Part shown: piece after piece, positions 33,749 through 34,026 of the stretch | Layout: each line of letters begins with the position of its first letter | Numbering within the stretch: the first letter of the stretch is position 1 | Assembly: GCA_000708835.1 (NCBI GenBank) | Contig: DF237156.1 | Span: 1 to 34,026, forward strand | Direction: 5' to 3' | Length of the DNA: 34,026 nucleotides | DNA from: Klebsormidium nitens | Taxonomy: Eukaryota > Streptophyta > Klebsormidiophyceae > Klebsormidiales > Klebsormidiaceae | Position numbers and translations under genes: made by a program | The notes under the pieces: generated by a model | The model's input: the letters and a program-made list of their open reading frames with translations, nothing else | Told to the model about the DNA's origin: nothing | Database searches by the model: none

Positions 33749-34026
33749 GGGTCAGAACTTTGTGATGGACAGCACGAAAGAAAGGGACCCACAAACTTAG
33801 GCAGTGAGGTGACAGTAGAGCGCATTTCGAGTGGAGAGGAGCTCAACTCGTCGAAACCTGGGTTACATCTTTGCAGTCAGGCATTCTTTAACAAAGTTCG
33901 AAGGTTCGGCGGGTTTAAGCTGGGTGCTAGGGTCAACAAGCATGAATAGGCTTCAGTACGTTTGTCTTCGTCCTCAGACCAGAGGCATCGACGTCACTTC
34001 ATCGCTGATCGGGAAACGCCGGATCT

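Larger units (their letters stand above)
30601..34026. other. Intergenic stretch, fold-back element and TCCG-rich end
   Basis: Contains the fold-back element 31070-31245, an alternating CG run at 32490-32505 (16 bases) and, from about 33050 on, sequence rich in TCGG, TCCG and CGGA words unlike the rest. Two consecutive + frames (33081-33413 and 33464-33949) cover this end but show no known family; they could be part of a gene or transposon extending past the window. Confidence 0.45.

Noticed and set aside
1-34026. CRISPR arrays, bacterial operons or phage genes
   Set aside because: No regularly spaced repeats, no ribosome-binding-site-led gene strings, and the only clear gene is an intron-containing plant receptor kinase.

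Overview
The window is eukaryotic nuclear DNA, most likely from a streptophyte (a charophyte green alga or an early land plant). The basis is one well-supported gene: a plant-type receptor-like kinase whose extracellular part is made of SPARK domains, split by introns of 234-559 bases with ordinary plant-like GT-AG borders and one GC-AG border. Base composition is near balanced, with short, very GC-rich islands set in more AT-rich sequence. I cannot name the species from this sequence.

Layout. Bases 1-8800 hold no gene I can recognise. They contain several CpG/GC-rich islands, short tandem duplications and, at 7862-8388 on the minus strand, a weak candidate for a small spliced coding region. 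Bases 8807-15763 (+) hold the kinase gene. I rebuilt it as 12 exons that join in frame into an 820-residue protein: signal peptide, SPARK copy 1, SPARK copy 2, one membrane helix, basic juxtamembrane segment, and a complete kinase domain with all key catalytic residues. Bases 15764-34026 again show no recognisable gene. They hold the probable 3' untranslated region, GC islands, several inverted and tandem repeats, and a small fold-back element at 31070-31245.

Points that stand out. The kinase has two complete SPARK domains in tandem, with the same 11-cysteine skeleton in each copy; the plant SPARK kinases I know of have one. The fold-back element has complex terminal inverted repeats (each arm carries two copies of a 12-base core) and a telomere-like G-quadruplex motif in its loop. 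The octamer GCGGCCGC occurs ten times in 34 kb, all outside the gene region, often inside longer palindromes or stem-loops. The gene and these repeats show no sign of working as one system. The gene would act alone as a cell-surface receptor, and the rest looks like repeat-rich intergenic DNA.
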